From Adineta ricciae (taxonomy: Eukaryota > Rotifera > Eurotatoria > Adinetida > Adinetidae), in NCBI GenBank assembly GCA_905250025.1, contig CAJNOJ010000036.1, positions 1 to 64,000 of the forward strand: DNA of 64,000 bases, read 5' to 3'. A program made the translations under genes and the position numbers. The notes under the pieces are model-generated. The model saw only the letters and a list, made by a program, of their open reading frames with translations. It was not told the DNA's origin and did not search any database. This document shows positions 14,101 to 25,100 of the stretch, one piece after another (position 1 is the stretch's first letter; each line of letters begins with the position of its first letter).

Positions 14101-17100
14101 CGTCTTACTTTATATTCTCGTGACATTTTCACCAATTTTTTATACTGATTCTGAGCAAAGTCATTCAACTCATTGATATTCAATTGACGAAATTCAGTAG
14201 TTTTCCATTTGATTAACATTTCATCATACTCTTTCGCTACTAACCAAATTGATTTTAAAATCTCTACATCCTAACAAAAGACTTTGATTCATGCGAAAGA
14301 TTTCACAAAAATTTTCACAACAAACTTTCCGGATGCTTGGTAAATCTTTCGAAACAATCATATCCAGATTAAATATTCGATACGCTGTTTTCAATCTTTT
14401 CTCTTCATTTTCGATTTCATCGATTTGCTCTTCGATCTTGTCGCAGTCAGCTAAAGCAATCGTTATTGACATATCTGCTCGATGTGGACCGACCAGTTGA
14501 AACACTTTAAGCAGTTCAAAAATCTCATTCTGACTCTTATCGTGTTCTTTTTGTAATTGGACTTTAAAAGCTTCCTATGAATCGAACAATTCGATTTATA
14601 TCGTTGAAAATCTTTTGAACCCACTTTAACTCGTTTGAATGATGTGATCGATTCATCAAGCACAATTTTATAAGCTTCCCAAGCGCGCAACAGCGAGCGA
14701 TGTTGTTCCAAAAGCTTCGAATCGATTTCGATTTCATATCGAACTAATAACGCCATTTGTTCGTTAATCAATGGTAACTTCTTTTCAATCTCTGGTACAT
14801 TCACTTTAAGTTCATCGATAAATTGTTGATAAGCAGGTATTTCAGCATACGTTTTAGGAACTATATGTATTCTATTTAAAAAAAAAAACTCAAATATCAC
14901 CTTCATGAACACTAACTAAAGTCATAATTCATCACTTACCTCTCTGTATTGTTTTTAATCAAAGTTAACGTACTTTGCAGATCGTTTTCGAATCGAACTA
15001 ATACAATACGTATCAAACTCTGTTGCCAATGATGACAGATTTGTACTAAAGAAACTTTAAATGAAGTACAATCGATTTGTATCATTCGGACATTGACAAT
15101 TGTTTCCTGATTATTGATATTATTTGCTACTTCAGTGTATCTAGAAGGTACAATCGAGAAATTCAAATGAAAATGGAGTGAATGATCTCCCTACCGAGCG
15201 ATATCTGCTTCCAAAGCTTGCAAATCAGTATTTTCCGATTGATACATAGCAATGAAGCTGTCTTGATCAACTTCCCATAGTTGCCGAAAACGAAACCAAT
15301 TTGTTTCAATATATTTGTCGATATCGGCAATACAATTTGTAACTCCGGAAGTGATTTTACTCTGCAGTTTTTGTTTGTTTGAATGATTATCAATCACAAG
15401 AAAGTAAGACTATAGAGAAAAATCATTACGATCTATAACACTAGTTCTTTCCAATACTTCTCGTTGAAATGACTCGCAGGCAAACAAATCGCACAGACGT
15501 GTAAAACTTTGAACCGATCGATTCAATTGAATTTTACCAACGGAATTCAACGTAGTCTGCAATTCTTCGAGTGTTGGACGAAAGTTTAACTAAAATACAT
15601 CAACAGAAGCGTTCATTAATCAAACAAGAGAAGCTTTACGGTATATCTGATATTTCCAGCCAAAGTTTCTGTACGATTCAAGCAAAGTTCAATATTCATA
15701 AATGGAGTTGAGACAATTTCCACATCACCATTGATTATATACGATAATTGTTCGAGCGAATTGGTAACATTGAGTAACAAGGCTTTTTCCAACATACAAT
15801 CGATTGAACTTAACCAATGATCCCAACACTGCTGAATCTACAGAGACAAGTATTCGCTGCAAATCAGAATCTTGATTAGACGAAGAGTACTTTTTCTGAT
15901 TTATCTTTGAATAACATTTGTTGTTCACGTATTCCAACTGTCATTTCGTCGTACATTTCATGTACTGCTGATAGACTCTTATCATTCACAGATCTCTACA
16001 TCAAAGGAGAAATCATGCGTCTTTCATACACCAGGAAACACCTACTAAGAGATCAGTAAATGTTGAATAACTGAAAATAACGCCAGTATCAATTTGGACA
16101 AACAATTGTGAACTGATATTCACACATTTAGTGCAACATTTGATGTAATTTTCCTTAAATGCTGTGACTAGATCAGTTAACTATTTCGAAAGAAACCAAA
16201 TGTTTATCAATAGCACGATAGTTTTGAACAATGGAACGAACTTGATTAATAATGCGATTCGCTTCGAGAGAAAAAGAATGAAACGCGTTTTCATCAATGT
16301 AATTGACTTTGCCAAGCAAAGCCGGTTGAAGTTTTTTCAAAACCGATCGAATATGTTCTTCAAATAGACAAGACTCTTGTCCACGAAGAGAACTGAGTAT
16401 CCTTAAAATGAAAATAATTATAGATATTTCGTTCTGCTCGGATGTTATACTTGTTGAATTTACGAATGAATTCGTAGGTTTCTTCTGTCATTTGTCGAAA
16501 TGATTTTCTGATATTGTAAACATCGGTTAATGAATACGGTATTTCATAATGTAATCGAATCCACCATAAACTTTCGTTCAAAGCGAAAATGATTTGCGGA
16601 TCGAAGAAAACATCAATGAAATATTTCCTTTCCTGATTTTCCTTCAAAAACGGCTTTTGTAACAATTTCTTCGGCTGTAATTCGTTCGCCATACTCCACC
16701 ATTCTTGGTAAATTCGCTTCGTGCTACTCTCAGCAAAGACGACGAACTTCTCATAGGCGAATTTCACTTCATTTTGTTGGACAAGATACGGCAAGTTGGC
16801 TGCTTGTTGCAAAAGATTATAAGTTCTGGTAACCCACTCAATTCGATCGCGAATCCACATAGCTCGTGCGGAGTAATAGGGAAGGAATCGATCGAATTGA
16901 TTGAACGTCGCTTTTGATTCATCAAATGTCTGATGCGAAGCGATCTGTGTGCGAACATCTTCGATTTGAGAGAGAAATAAACGATAAACATGTCGAGTTT
17001 TTTCGAGAAGAACATGATTGATAGTCTGAAGAGAAACAAATCGAGTGAAAGGTTTACCATTGAGATGAAATTTACGGGTCGCGATTGAAAATCGAAAAAT

Positions 17101-19060
17101 ATTTCGAGAATGTCCATTGTTTGTTCGACCGTAATTGTCTTTTTCATCGCTTCGTTGATTAATTTAACAATAGCTAATTCGATTTCACGTACCGATTTTA
17201 AAAAGCTACGAAATACATCATCACATCAATTACCATCGATCAATCAAATTACCGTTTCAATTCCTCTGACCATATCGAAGATGAATTCGTGGAAATATCA
17301 AGTATGTGCATAGATTTTCGCCATAACAAATGCAATACTCGGTCGAAATTTTGTTGACTTTGTTCAAGGATATGTTGAAATTCATTACCCTGAATCCCAC
17401 CGAAAATAGGCAAAGGGTCTTTGCTTCCATCTCGATACGATCCAAAAAGTTTCATGCATTCACAAATCTGCAGAGTATGAAAATGTATCTAGATAGAAGA
17501 GAATATCTCTGTACTTCATTGATTTCAGCTAAACGTTGTTGATACAAGTGCACAGAGTGAAAAAGATCATCTTTTTCGAAGTTGTTGACCATCAATGGTT
17601 TAGCGGAATGTTTATCGTGCATGTTTAAAACCTAAAAGAACAGAGTTGGCTATTCCAAGTAGAGAAAAGGATTATTCACATGTAAAGATGTTTCAATATA
17701 TATGTTGATAGTCTGAAAACATTCTTCGAGACGGTTTTGAGTTGATAAAACATAGTTTTGAAATAAGCGTTGTATACTCAGTAAACGAGAACATCGGGCG
17801 ATGATTTGATTGTTAATCTATAAGATATGAAATACGTAATATTGAAATGTAAGTAAAGGATTGATTATTTACTTTATTTATCACTAATTTAATTCTTGTG
17901 GATATCGAGAAAAATATCGAATGATGCCAGACGATTAGGATTCGATAGAAAATCTCAGTTATGAGAGTAGCGAGTTGTTCATAAGGAATATCGTTCAATT
18001 GGAGCGAAGGTTCAGCAAGAAGCTTGAGAAATTTCAAACAATCTTCGACATATCCAGTGAAAATCTAATTTTTATATCACATTCGAATGAATCAGAAAAG
18101 CAAAGAACGGTTATACTTGAATCTCGTTTTCTGCTTGTAAAAATTGTTCAATGTACGGAGATTTCGAGAGAGTCAACACCTGAATTATAGTCTGTAATTC
18201 ACTTCGTTGGATTTGTCGACGAATATTATGAAGATTAAGAAGACAGTTTTGCCAAAAATGAATTTCTTCATTGATGCCCGTTGACTGATCTTCAACGCTC
18301 ATCAAACGATTTTGTATAAGTAAAATATTTTTCAATTGATGATGCCATTTTAGCATAACAGCTAAAGAACACATCTGGATTTCAATATAGACATCCGTTA
18401 GTACAGAAATTCTACCTTCGAATCGTGTTACTAACATTCTATCTTTTACAAGCACTTCAACAGGTCTATCTAAGCCATCTTTGGGAATGTATAGATATGT
18501 CATCGACGACGTATCGTGATATTGCTTTTCGTAAAATGTGGCTAGAAAGTGATTTGATTCGCAGATAAAGTCGTTTTTGACCACTGAAATTTAAGAATTC
18601 AAACAAATCGAAAATTATCGTGACATACTATCTTGTACGGCTATGTTGTTCATGAACAATGGTTCGAAAAGCGTGGATACAAGTGCTGTTAAACATTCAA
18701 TCGATCGTCCGATGATATATCCATATTGGATGTATTTTAGAAAATCTTCGATGGTGGTAATCAAGTCCGGCGAATTATTCCGACGAATAAAATAACACAA
18801 ATCAAGAGAGGAATGATTCAAGGTTATCGCTAGTGGAATGGCATGAAGAAGTTGTAGAGAAGAGGTATCTCGATCAATGTACATGATCAAAAGCTTCGAT
18901 TCATTACAGGAAAGATAGGTCTCTAGATTATGCTTCAGATCATCTGTCCACATGGCATTCGTTAGTCCTGGTAGTCGGATGGAATCTTGAAAGTAATTAA
19001 ACTATGCAAAGTTTAAAAATGACATTTTAGTAGCAATGCAGTCGAAATTACCAATGACAT
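2179..19060 (-). CDS. DNAH2: Axonemal dynein heavy chain, DNAH2 type (inner arm I1/f)
   Basis: A microtubule motor of ciliary axonemes; DNAH2 is one of the two heavy chains of inner-arm dynein f/I1. Exon fragments read in order across almost 17 kb, split by dozens of introns of about 45-70 nt. On the minus strand: N-terminal tail from 19060; AAA1 P-loop GPAGTGKT (about 12240-12150) with [17 protein letters not shown]2 P-loop GKTLSGKTT (about 10970); AAA3 GTVGTGKTT (about 9760); AAA4 GVGGSGRQS (about 8280); stalk coiled coil 1 (about 7390-7060); microtubule-binding domain; coiled coil 2 (about 6600-6250); AAA5-6; C-terminal domain. The end, [12 protein letters not shown], then PCYYY and [16 protein letters not shown], is typical of DNAH2 and unlike other axonemal heavy chains. 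The likely start is a nine-base first exon (19052-19060); an internal Met at 18953 is the alternative. I see no break. Confidence 0.93.
12165..12233 (-). other. Intron inside the AAA1 Walker A motif of DNAH2
   Basis: Reading the minus strand, GGACCAGCTG is followed by a GT..AG intron of 69 nt, then GAACGGGCAAAACG. Splicing restores GPAGTGKT exactly. It shows how finely the gene is cut by short introns. Confidence 0.8.
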
Positions 19061-19529
19061 TGTTGATCAATGAGTATCCTGCCTTACTAAGTTTTAAAAC
19101 TTGGTATCAGTCTTAATTAGATTAATGTGATACTAGGCCGATGGCCTCTCTACGTATCGTTCGGTTAGAGATATGATTTGGTAATTTCGTTGACTGTTCG
19201 AATTTTTTCTATACAGTAGAGATTATTAATACGATCAAAAGCTATGTCATGTTACCCGGAAATACAATGACTAGCGACATCTATTCCAGGAATTTCTGAT
19301 ATTTTCGATAAATTCTATTTTTGGTATTTATTTTGCTTGCTGTCATGTCTAAAGCATATATTTTCTTTGGAGAATATTCTTGAAAAAATCACTCTTTCTC
19401 AACTCATGCGTCATGATGAATCAGGAACATTGCATCATGTATGTGCATGTTCTCAACTAAAGGAAGAAGAATCCCATTTCATCATCCTATATATTTCATC
19501 AGCATTCATAATCATACATCATTTTCATC
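19061..19529. promoter_or_regulatory. Divergent promoter region between DNAH2 and the ATF4-like gene
   Basis: The gene-free DNA between the start of the dynein gene and the first short upstream ORF of the bZIP gene must hold both promoters. TATATAT at 19488-19494 is a candidate TATA element for the plus strand, placing transcription start near 19520. Longer ATG frames exist further upstream (from about 19345 and 19406), but they would precede that start. A single half of an RFX-like site (GTTACC, 19251-19256) is too weak to call. Confidence 0.4.
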
Positions 19530-19544
19530 ATGCGTTCTACCTGA
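19530..19544 (+). promoter_or_regulatory. uORF1 of the ATF4-like gene (four codons)
   Basis: ATG CGT TCT ACC TGA encodes four residues and a stop. It lies about 36 nt after a TATA-like element, so it could be the first ATG in the mRNA. After removal of the leader intron it ends about 70 nt before uORF2. In vertebrate ATF4 a three-codon uORF1 does the same job, letting ribosomes resume scanning. Its presence in the mature mRNA is inferred; a spliced leader joined at 19754 would remove it. Confidence 0.5.
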
Positions 19545-19607
19545 CACCGTCGCGACCGTTTAGGCGCACCAGCTCCGGCTTAGCACGATTTTCGCGTGCC
19601 TTTTAAA

Positions 19608-19753
19608 GTAAGTGCACCAGATTTGAGAGGCGTGTTAGGGTACACCCACAGTAGACTGACCTATTTCTTCTACCTAAGTACTGAACATTGACCTTTGGAA
19701 ATCACCACGATATGTGTAGAGGATAAATTCATAAATTTCGCATTTTGTTTTAG
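19608..19753 (+). other. Intron in the ATF4 5' leader (or trans-splice acceptor)
   Basis: A good donor (AAAGTAAGTG, GT at 19608) and a good acceptor (TTTTGTTTTAG, ending 19753) bound a 146-nt leader intron. The acceptor is 7 nt before uORF2. If this animal trans-splices leaders, the same acceptor could instead receive a spliced leader. Confidence 0.6.
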
Positions 19754-19760
19754 CTGCAAC

Positions 19761-19937
19761 ATGACTTTTACAACGGCTTTCGCCACCCAAACTTCCGCAT
19801 CGTCGGTCTCAAACGTAAACGAACAAAATGCTTTTCGAGATGAATCAACCCACGGACTTAATGACTCCTACCATCGTTCCCAATGGTATGGTCAAAGTCA
19901 ATCCTCTGTTCACGTCCAACGGAGTTCTTCCTGTTGA
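19761..19937 (+). promoter_or_regulatory. uORF2 overlapping the ATF4 start codon out of frame
   Basis: An ATG frame of 58 codons plus stop begins 67 nt before the main start and runs 110 nt into the coding region in a different frame. Human ATF4 uORF2 has the same design: about 59 codons, overlapping the start out of frame. Ribosomes that translate it cannot initiate ATF4. Under eIF2 phosphorylation slower re-initiation skips it, so ATF4 is made. The match of length, overlap and frame supports conserved control by the integrated stress response. Confidence 0.7.
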
Positions 19938-20571
19938 AGACAATGATGCCCAATTCCCTTTGATAACATCCGAAACCAACGAATATAATTTAGTAACGAC
20001 AGACAATACAACTGAAAATAATGATAATAATCAAAACAATTACGACCTCTTATCCTCATTTGATTTCCCTGTTTTAACTGAACTTGAGGATCTACAATTC
20101 GAAAAATACCTTAGTCGCTCATCTTATGCAACAAATACAATGGATGTACAGCCTCTGTCCAATTCCGATGAATCAACATTTTATGCAGTTGATGACGACA
20201 CATCGCCATGGCTCGGTGGTGAATGCACAGTTGGATCGGAGAGCACTGTGGAGGATATGGCGGTTCCACCATCACCGGTATTTTCAACCACAAGTGGTTG
20301 TTCTTCAGTGACTGAGAAACGGGTGGTAAAGAAACGAGCGTTTTCAGCAACTGAACGCAAGCTACGGAAGAAGGATCAAAACAAAGCCGCAGCGGAGAAA
20401 TATCGTCTCAAGAAAAAATCTGAACGAGACGACTTAGTCTCGCGACATGCTGGCCTAAAAAGTCAAAATCAAGAATTAAAATTTCAGCTAGATAATCTAA
20501 CATTTCGTCTAGAACAATTCAAACAACTGTTTGTTGACGTTCTACAAATCCCCATTCCCACATCCAAATAA
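19828..20571 (+). CDS. ATF4: ATF4/crc-family bZIP transcription factor
   Basis: The stress-induced bZIP activator downstream of eIF2-alpha phosphorylation, acting in the nucleus on amino-acid and redox genes. A 247-residue protein from a single exon, with an acidic, Asn/Ser-rich N-terminal activation region and a C-terminal bZIP. The basic region (about residues 175-200) contains KKDQNKAAAEKYRLKKK, matching the ATF4/ATF5 pattern KKxQNKxAAxxYRxKK. A leucine zipper of about 45 residues follows, then a short tail. Two ATGs (19828 and 19840) could start the protein; the first gives the frame described. Most of the zipper heptad positions are Leu, Asn or Phe. The uORF layout strengthens the ATF4 call over other bZIP families. 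Confidence 0.8.
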   Translation: MLFEMNQPTDLMTPTIVPNGMVKVNPLFTSNGVLPVEDNDAQFPLITSETNEYNLVTTDNTTENNDNNQNNYDLLSSFDFPVLTELEDLQFEKYLSRSSYATNTMDVQPLSNSDESTFYAVDDDTSPWLGGECTVGSESTVEDMAVPPSPVFSTTSGCSSVTEKRVVKKRAFSATERKLRKKDQNKAAAEKYRLKKKSERDDLVSRHAGLKSQNQELKFQLDNLTFRLEQFKQLFVDVLQIPIPTSK

Positions 20572-21313
20572 AAAAACATTTTGTCTCTTATTATCATAAT
20601 TATCTTGGTTTTTTTGTCGTTTCGTGTAGTGAATCTTTTTGTTTTTCTCCTTTTTCAATACAAGTATTCAATATTTCCTTTTAATCAAAATAAATATTTA
20701 ATCAAACAAACACTTCCAGACCATTGTTGGTCTTCTGGCTTACTCAGACTTGTAGCTATTCTCCTCCAAACTGGACTTCACACTATGAAAACCATTCGTG
20801 ACTTAGTTTTCATTGAAAATTCAGGCAAAATGTAGTTCACAAGTCATCGGTACGGATGCCCTGTCTGGCACAAAGCATCATGACATATTCAATCCGAAAA
20901 GATTGTCTTAACAGAAAAACATGACAACAGCTCGTTATGAATGATGAATTCAATTCGCTTGCGATATGTTCGCGTCACATACATTCCGAATACAGTTCAT
21001 CTTGATAATAACGATTCGTAAATGTTTTCACTCATCCTAATGATGACATGCACACACACACATAATTAAAAAGTTAATGTGCATAGACAATCAAATGGGC
21101 ATTGAATGGAGAATGTTACTTATGAAAAAGAATGTTTGTGAAGAAGAGAGAAGTAGAAAAAAAACAAGTAACGAAAAAAAGAAAATTGTTTATGCACCTC
21201 ATTATTATTTTTGCATAAGAATCGACGTATGTAAGAGCCTCTTTTTTCTCAACAAATAACAACGAAAATATACATCATATCATATAGCGACAATTGTTCG
21301 ACAAGAAACATAA
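20572..21313. other. ATF4 3' UTR and intergenic DNA
   Basis: About 740 nt with no supported gene. AATAAA occurs near 20687 and is a plausible poly(A) signal for the bZIP gene. The rest is AT-rich and includes a short CA run near 21052-21062. Confidence 0.5.
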
Positions 21314-21832
21314 ATGGAACTACAAAAAACTGTTCAATTGCCAAACAAAGTCATCATCACTAGTATTGTTTTCATACTTCTACTGATATCCTATTCATTA
21401 CGAAGCAGTAAGTCGGATTAACATTCTACTAATCGTTCGGCGACATACCACTCTTCTATTCTATTTGTGTGTGCAGTAGTGACATATAGACTGAAGAGTA
21501 TCTTCTCCTTATATTATTTCTTTTTATCAATTTCAGCTGATCTTCTAGATCCTGGTGATGAAGAAACAACCGTATCTGTTTGTCAAATCCGTGTGGAACT
21601 AGATGGTTCGCATACATTCGACGATCGAACCTTGCTATCAATGTTAGCAAGATTGAAAATACATGATTTCTCCATTGGCCAGCCGGTTTGGGGTCCATCA
21701 GATACTGTTCTTTATCTTTGTGAACATCGCCTTAAAGTTGGTTTGAAACAAACCATACTTGACAAGGAATTGCATCAAGTGATGAAAAACATTCCAGTAT
21801 CATCAGGACGCTTAGCTTGGTCGTGTGCTTGA
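21314..21832 (+). CDS. Small membrane-anchored protein, unrecognised
   Basis: I do not recognise this protein. Two exons (21314-21407 and 21537-21832) join in phase to give about 130 residues. Residues about 12-30 (KVIITSIVFILLLISYSL) form one hydrophobic segment after a short N-terminus, typical of a signal anchor or uncleaved signal peptide. The remainder (about 100 residues) is soluble, with three Cys, and starts with an acidic patch. An AATAAA lies 40-50 nt after the stop, so this looks like a complete short gene. The intron has clear GTAAGT and TTTCAG ends. Function cannot be assigned from sequence. Confidence 0.65.
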
Positions 21833-22172
21833 GCATATTAGCATTTGTATGTGTTTATATTGGTATAAAAAAAGAGAAATAAAGTCATTAGTACTAGAAA
21901 AATATTTGCTTAAATTCATTGAAGAGAAATAATCGATCGAAAGTATATTGACATTCGACTTTGATGCAATTCAAGTGAAGAATTAGTATTTGTTTAGTTT
22001 AAGATAAACTATTGTACAGAAGGAATAGTTCAAGGGAAGGAATCTTCGACGTTTATGTTTCAGTACTGACCAGGAAAAGAGTGATTCGAGCCGGAGTTTT
22101 TTTTGTCGTGAAATTTATTTCATAGATGAATGTTCAATTACAATATAAAAAGAGAAGATGTGAGACCAATGT
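21833..22172. other. Convergent 3' intergenic region
   Basis: About 340 nt between two converging genes. AATAAA near 21878 serves the plus-strand gene; TTTATT near 22117 (AATAAA on the minus strand) could serve the minus-strand gene. Nothing else is seen. Confidence 0.45.
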
Positions 22173-25100
22173 TTAACAATATGTTTTAGCTAATGGCGAA
22201 TTTTGTCTTGATAAGCTAGCTCTACTTTGATTGGAAGAGATTTCATCACTACCAGGTGGTTCTTGACTTGGTGTTAGTATTAAACTGTCGGTTGTCTGAT
22301 CATCGAAGAAACCTGAATCGTAGGCTGAGAATTGTAAAGATTGAGAACAAGTATATAGCTGTTGATGTTCAGCTAAGAGAGATTTTTCTAATAATTTCGG
22401 GTTTAATGGTTGAAAATCGATTTGACAATGGCCAACAGTAATGGAAGTGTTGATCATCGGTTTCGGATGTCTTACTGGTTTCATTGTTAGATTTGTTCTC
22501 TTCGACTACAGATAAAAAGAATGCATTGTGACTTTTTAGAATTGGACTTTTTACCTCATTTTGTGATCGCGTCGAATAGTTTCGATTGTAGATTGATTCA
22601 GCACCGTCAGTTGTGATGTCAATATCGTCTTCTTGTCGTAGCATAGTTGGTACACTGATAATTACTGATTCACCAGCATCGATTTCACTCCCTAAGCATC
22701 GATCCATTTGCTGATCAGTTACATAATATTCGCCTTGACGATTGTCAAGCACGGCGGTATAATTTGACTCCTCGCCGCCACTTTCAATTTGTTTGTAGTA
22801 ATCGTCACTATGATCTTGTTCGGTGTGAATCAGTGCTTGAATCGTTTTTGTTGTCTAGAATGATGAGAAAACGGCTGAGATTAAACGATTGAGGGAAATA
22901 TCTACTTCTTGATGTTTTATATTTGAATTTCTCAATTTCGTATCGGAATTATGATTGATGACATCAGTAGCACTTAAATCGGATGTTTGATAATCATCGG
23001 CTTCGGGAACTGGAGTAAGGGCAGTAGCTAAAATGAGATTCGATAAGTAAGAATCCTTTTGAATTCAGGCCAAATACGAACTGTCAGTAAGGGGTGGAAA
23101 TTTGTAGGTTTGTGGTTGTTGGAGTAATTGTTGTTGAGGAGATCTGGGCATGAACGTAGTATTTGGACGTTGTTGATTCGACTTTTTAGGCGATTGTCGA
23201 ATGAATTGAAATCGCGATCGAAAACTGTCGACAAAGAAAAGATTACTGTATAATATTTCTCTTTGAAAACAACATCATGGAAAACTATGACAAGAACAAA
23301 CACGCACCTTTTAGTGAATGATGATTTGTTTTGATTTTTAGTCAAATCACTACCAATCCATTGACGTCCTTCAATCTTTGCCCATTCGCCATGATTGTCA
23401 ATCATATAACCACCTTGATCTCTTTCGTCCCATAATACAATCTCACCTAGAGAATCCATACAGTTTCTTTTCAATTCAGACTTTGCCTGCACTTACCAAC
23501 GGCTGGTAATATATCATTGTTATTGTTGTTCGTTATATTAATCAAACTGTTAGTCGAATCGCCTAGTTTTGAGCTTTGTAATTGATTATTTGAGATACTT
23601 CGATCATTGAACGAGGAAGGTAGCGATGCGCAAAGCAAATGTTGATTTTGAATTCGATGACGATGTCTAGAAAAGGTTTCCTTTTGATCGTAGACAAATC
23701 TTACGTTTCTATTATTCGATTTTACCTTCGAACAGCAAAGAGAATTAAATTTATAAAAACTAATAATATAACAAATAAAATTGATACAGCAACGATGGTC
23801 ATGTCTAAATAAATAAGTTAATTTTGTCGAATTTTGGTATTATTGGAAGAGCTTGTCTCTCATACCTGTTTTACTTAGCCAACCATAGTCTTCCGATTCC
23901 TTCTTATGAGGATCTTGAATGTTATTCTGCGCATTGGTATGTGTTACTTTTTCTGAATCTTGAATAAAAAGATTTTAGCGAATACGATGAGTTTTCAACT
24001 CAATATTTTCGTTACCAGTATTTCGATCGATGTAGACAAAATTTGATGTAGTTGAAGGTGATGTGGTCAATGTGGGATTTATATTGACCATGTTCCAATT
24101 GGATTTGGTAGGTAGAAGACTCATTTGTTGATATTGTTTGCGTTGCGGTTCAGGTAAAATAGTGAGAATTGGGTTTCTCAATGTTGTAGCTTTCAGTGTA
24201 CTTCGCAATTTGTTTCTCGGAAGATAATCGAGCCAGTCCTTATACTCATCGTCGTAATAATCAGGTTTTGATTTCGTTGGTTCAGCGTATGGCCATCGAA
24301 ACCAATCGGCAGTGACTTCTTTTGGAGCAGAAAGAGATGTTTTCGTGGTTGTATTACTCAGATGAATGAGATGTTTGGTTGTCGTTGATGTAGTTGTTGT
24401 CGTAGTTGTAGTCGTCGTCGTGGTCGTTGTTGTTTTAGTGGAAAAAGTGGATTTTCCAGTTGTAGTGTTACTGTTTAGAGACGGTTTGTACAGTTTCGTT
24501 GAATAACCTTGCCATTGCCACCAGTCAAATGGTCCTGCTGGCGAATACCAAGGAGTAGGAAAAGGTACAGCTGTTTTCAACGTCGATGCAGATGCTGATT
24601 GTGTCGTTGATTGTACTGTTTGTGTTCGCGGTTGTGTAGTAGTGGCAAAATAGATGTCCGACGTTATAACTTGCGGCGTAGTGGTAAGAATTATCGTGGA
24701 GGAAATAGAAGCTGTAGTGGTAGTCATGGGTATTTGCTCTGTAGTCGTCATGACAAATGTACTTGTGGGTACTGGTACAGTTGTTGATGATGCGGAACGA
24801 ATAGTCGTTGTTTTGATAGTAGCTGCCGTTGTTATAAAGATTCTCGGCGAAACTCTTGTTCGTAGATGTCGAATATAGAGCCATGTCGAATTCCATTTGA
24901 CAATAGGCGTTGGAGTTGTTGTTTGTACAAATTTCGTTGCTGTCATGTTTGGTGAGCCATAGGGATATTTTACAAACCAACCTCGTGGCCCAAAATCTAG
25001 CTCGAACGTTGCTAAACTTCCATGTGGATAAGTAAATGCACTGGCTGCTGTAGTCAAAGTTCTTCTTTCTAAACAGAATTATTGACAAAGCGTTCATGTT

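Noticed and set aside
19251-19256. RFX/X-box-like half site upstream of DNAH2
   Set aside because: GTTACC is present, but the second half does not match, so a ciliary X-box cannot be claimed.
19406-19606. A 66-codon frame upstream of the ATF4-like CDS
   Set aside because: It lies partly upstream of the likely transcription start and overlaps the donor of the leader intron at its end. It has no recognisable domain and is probably chance.
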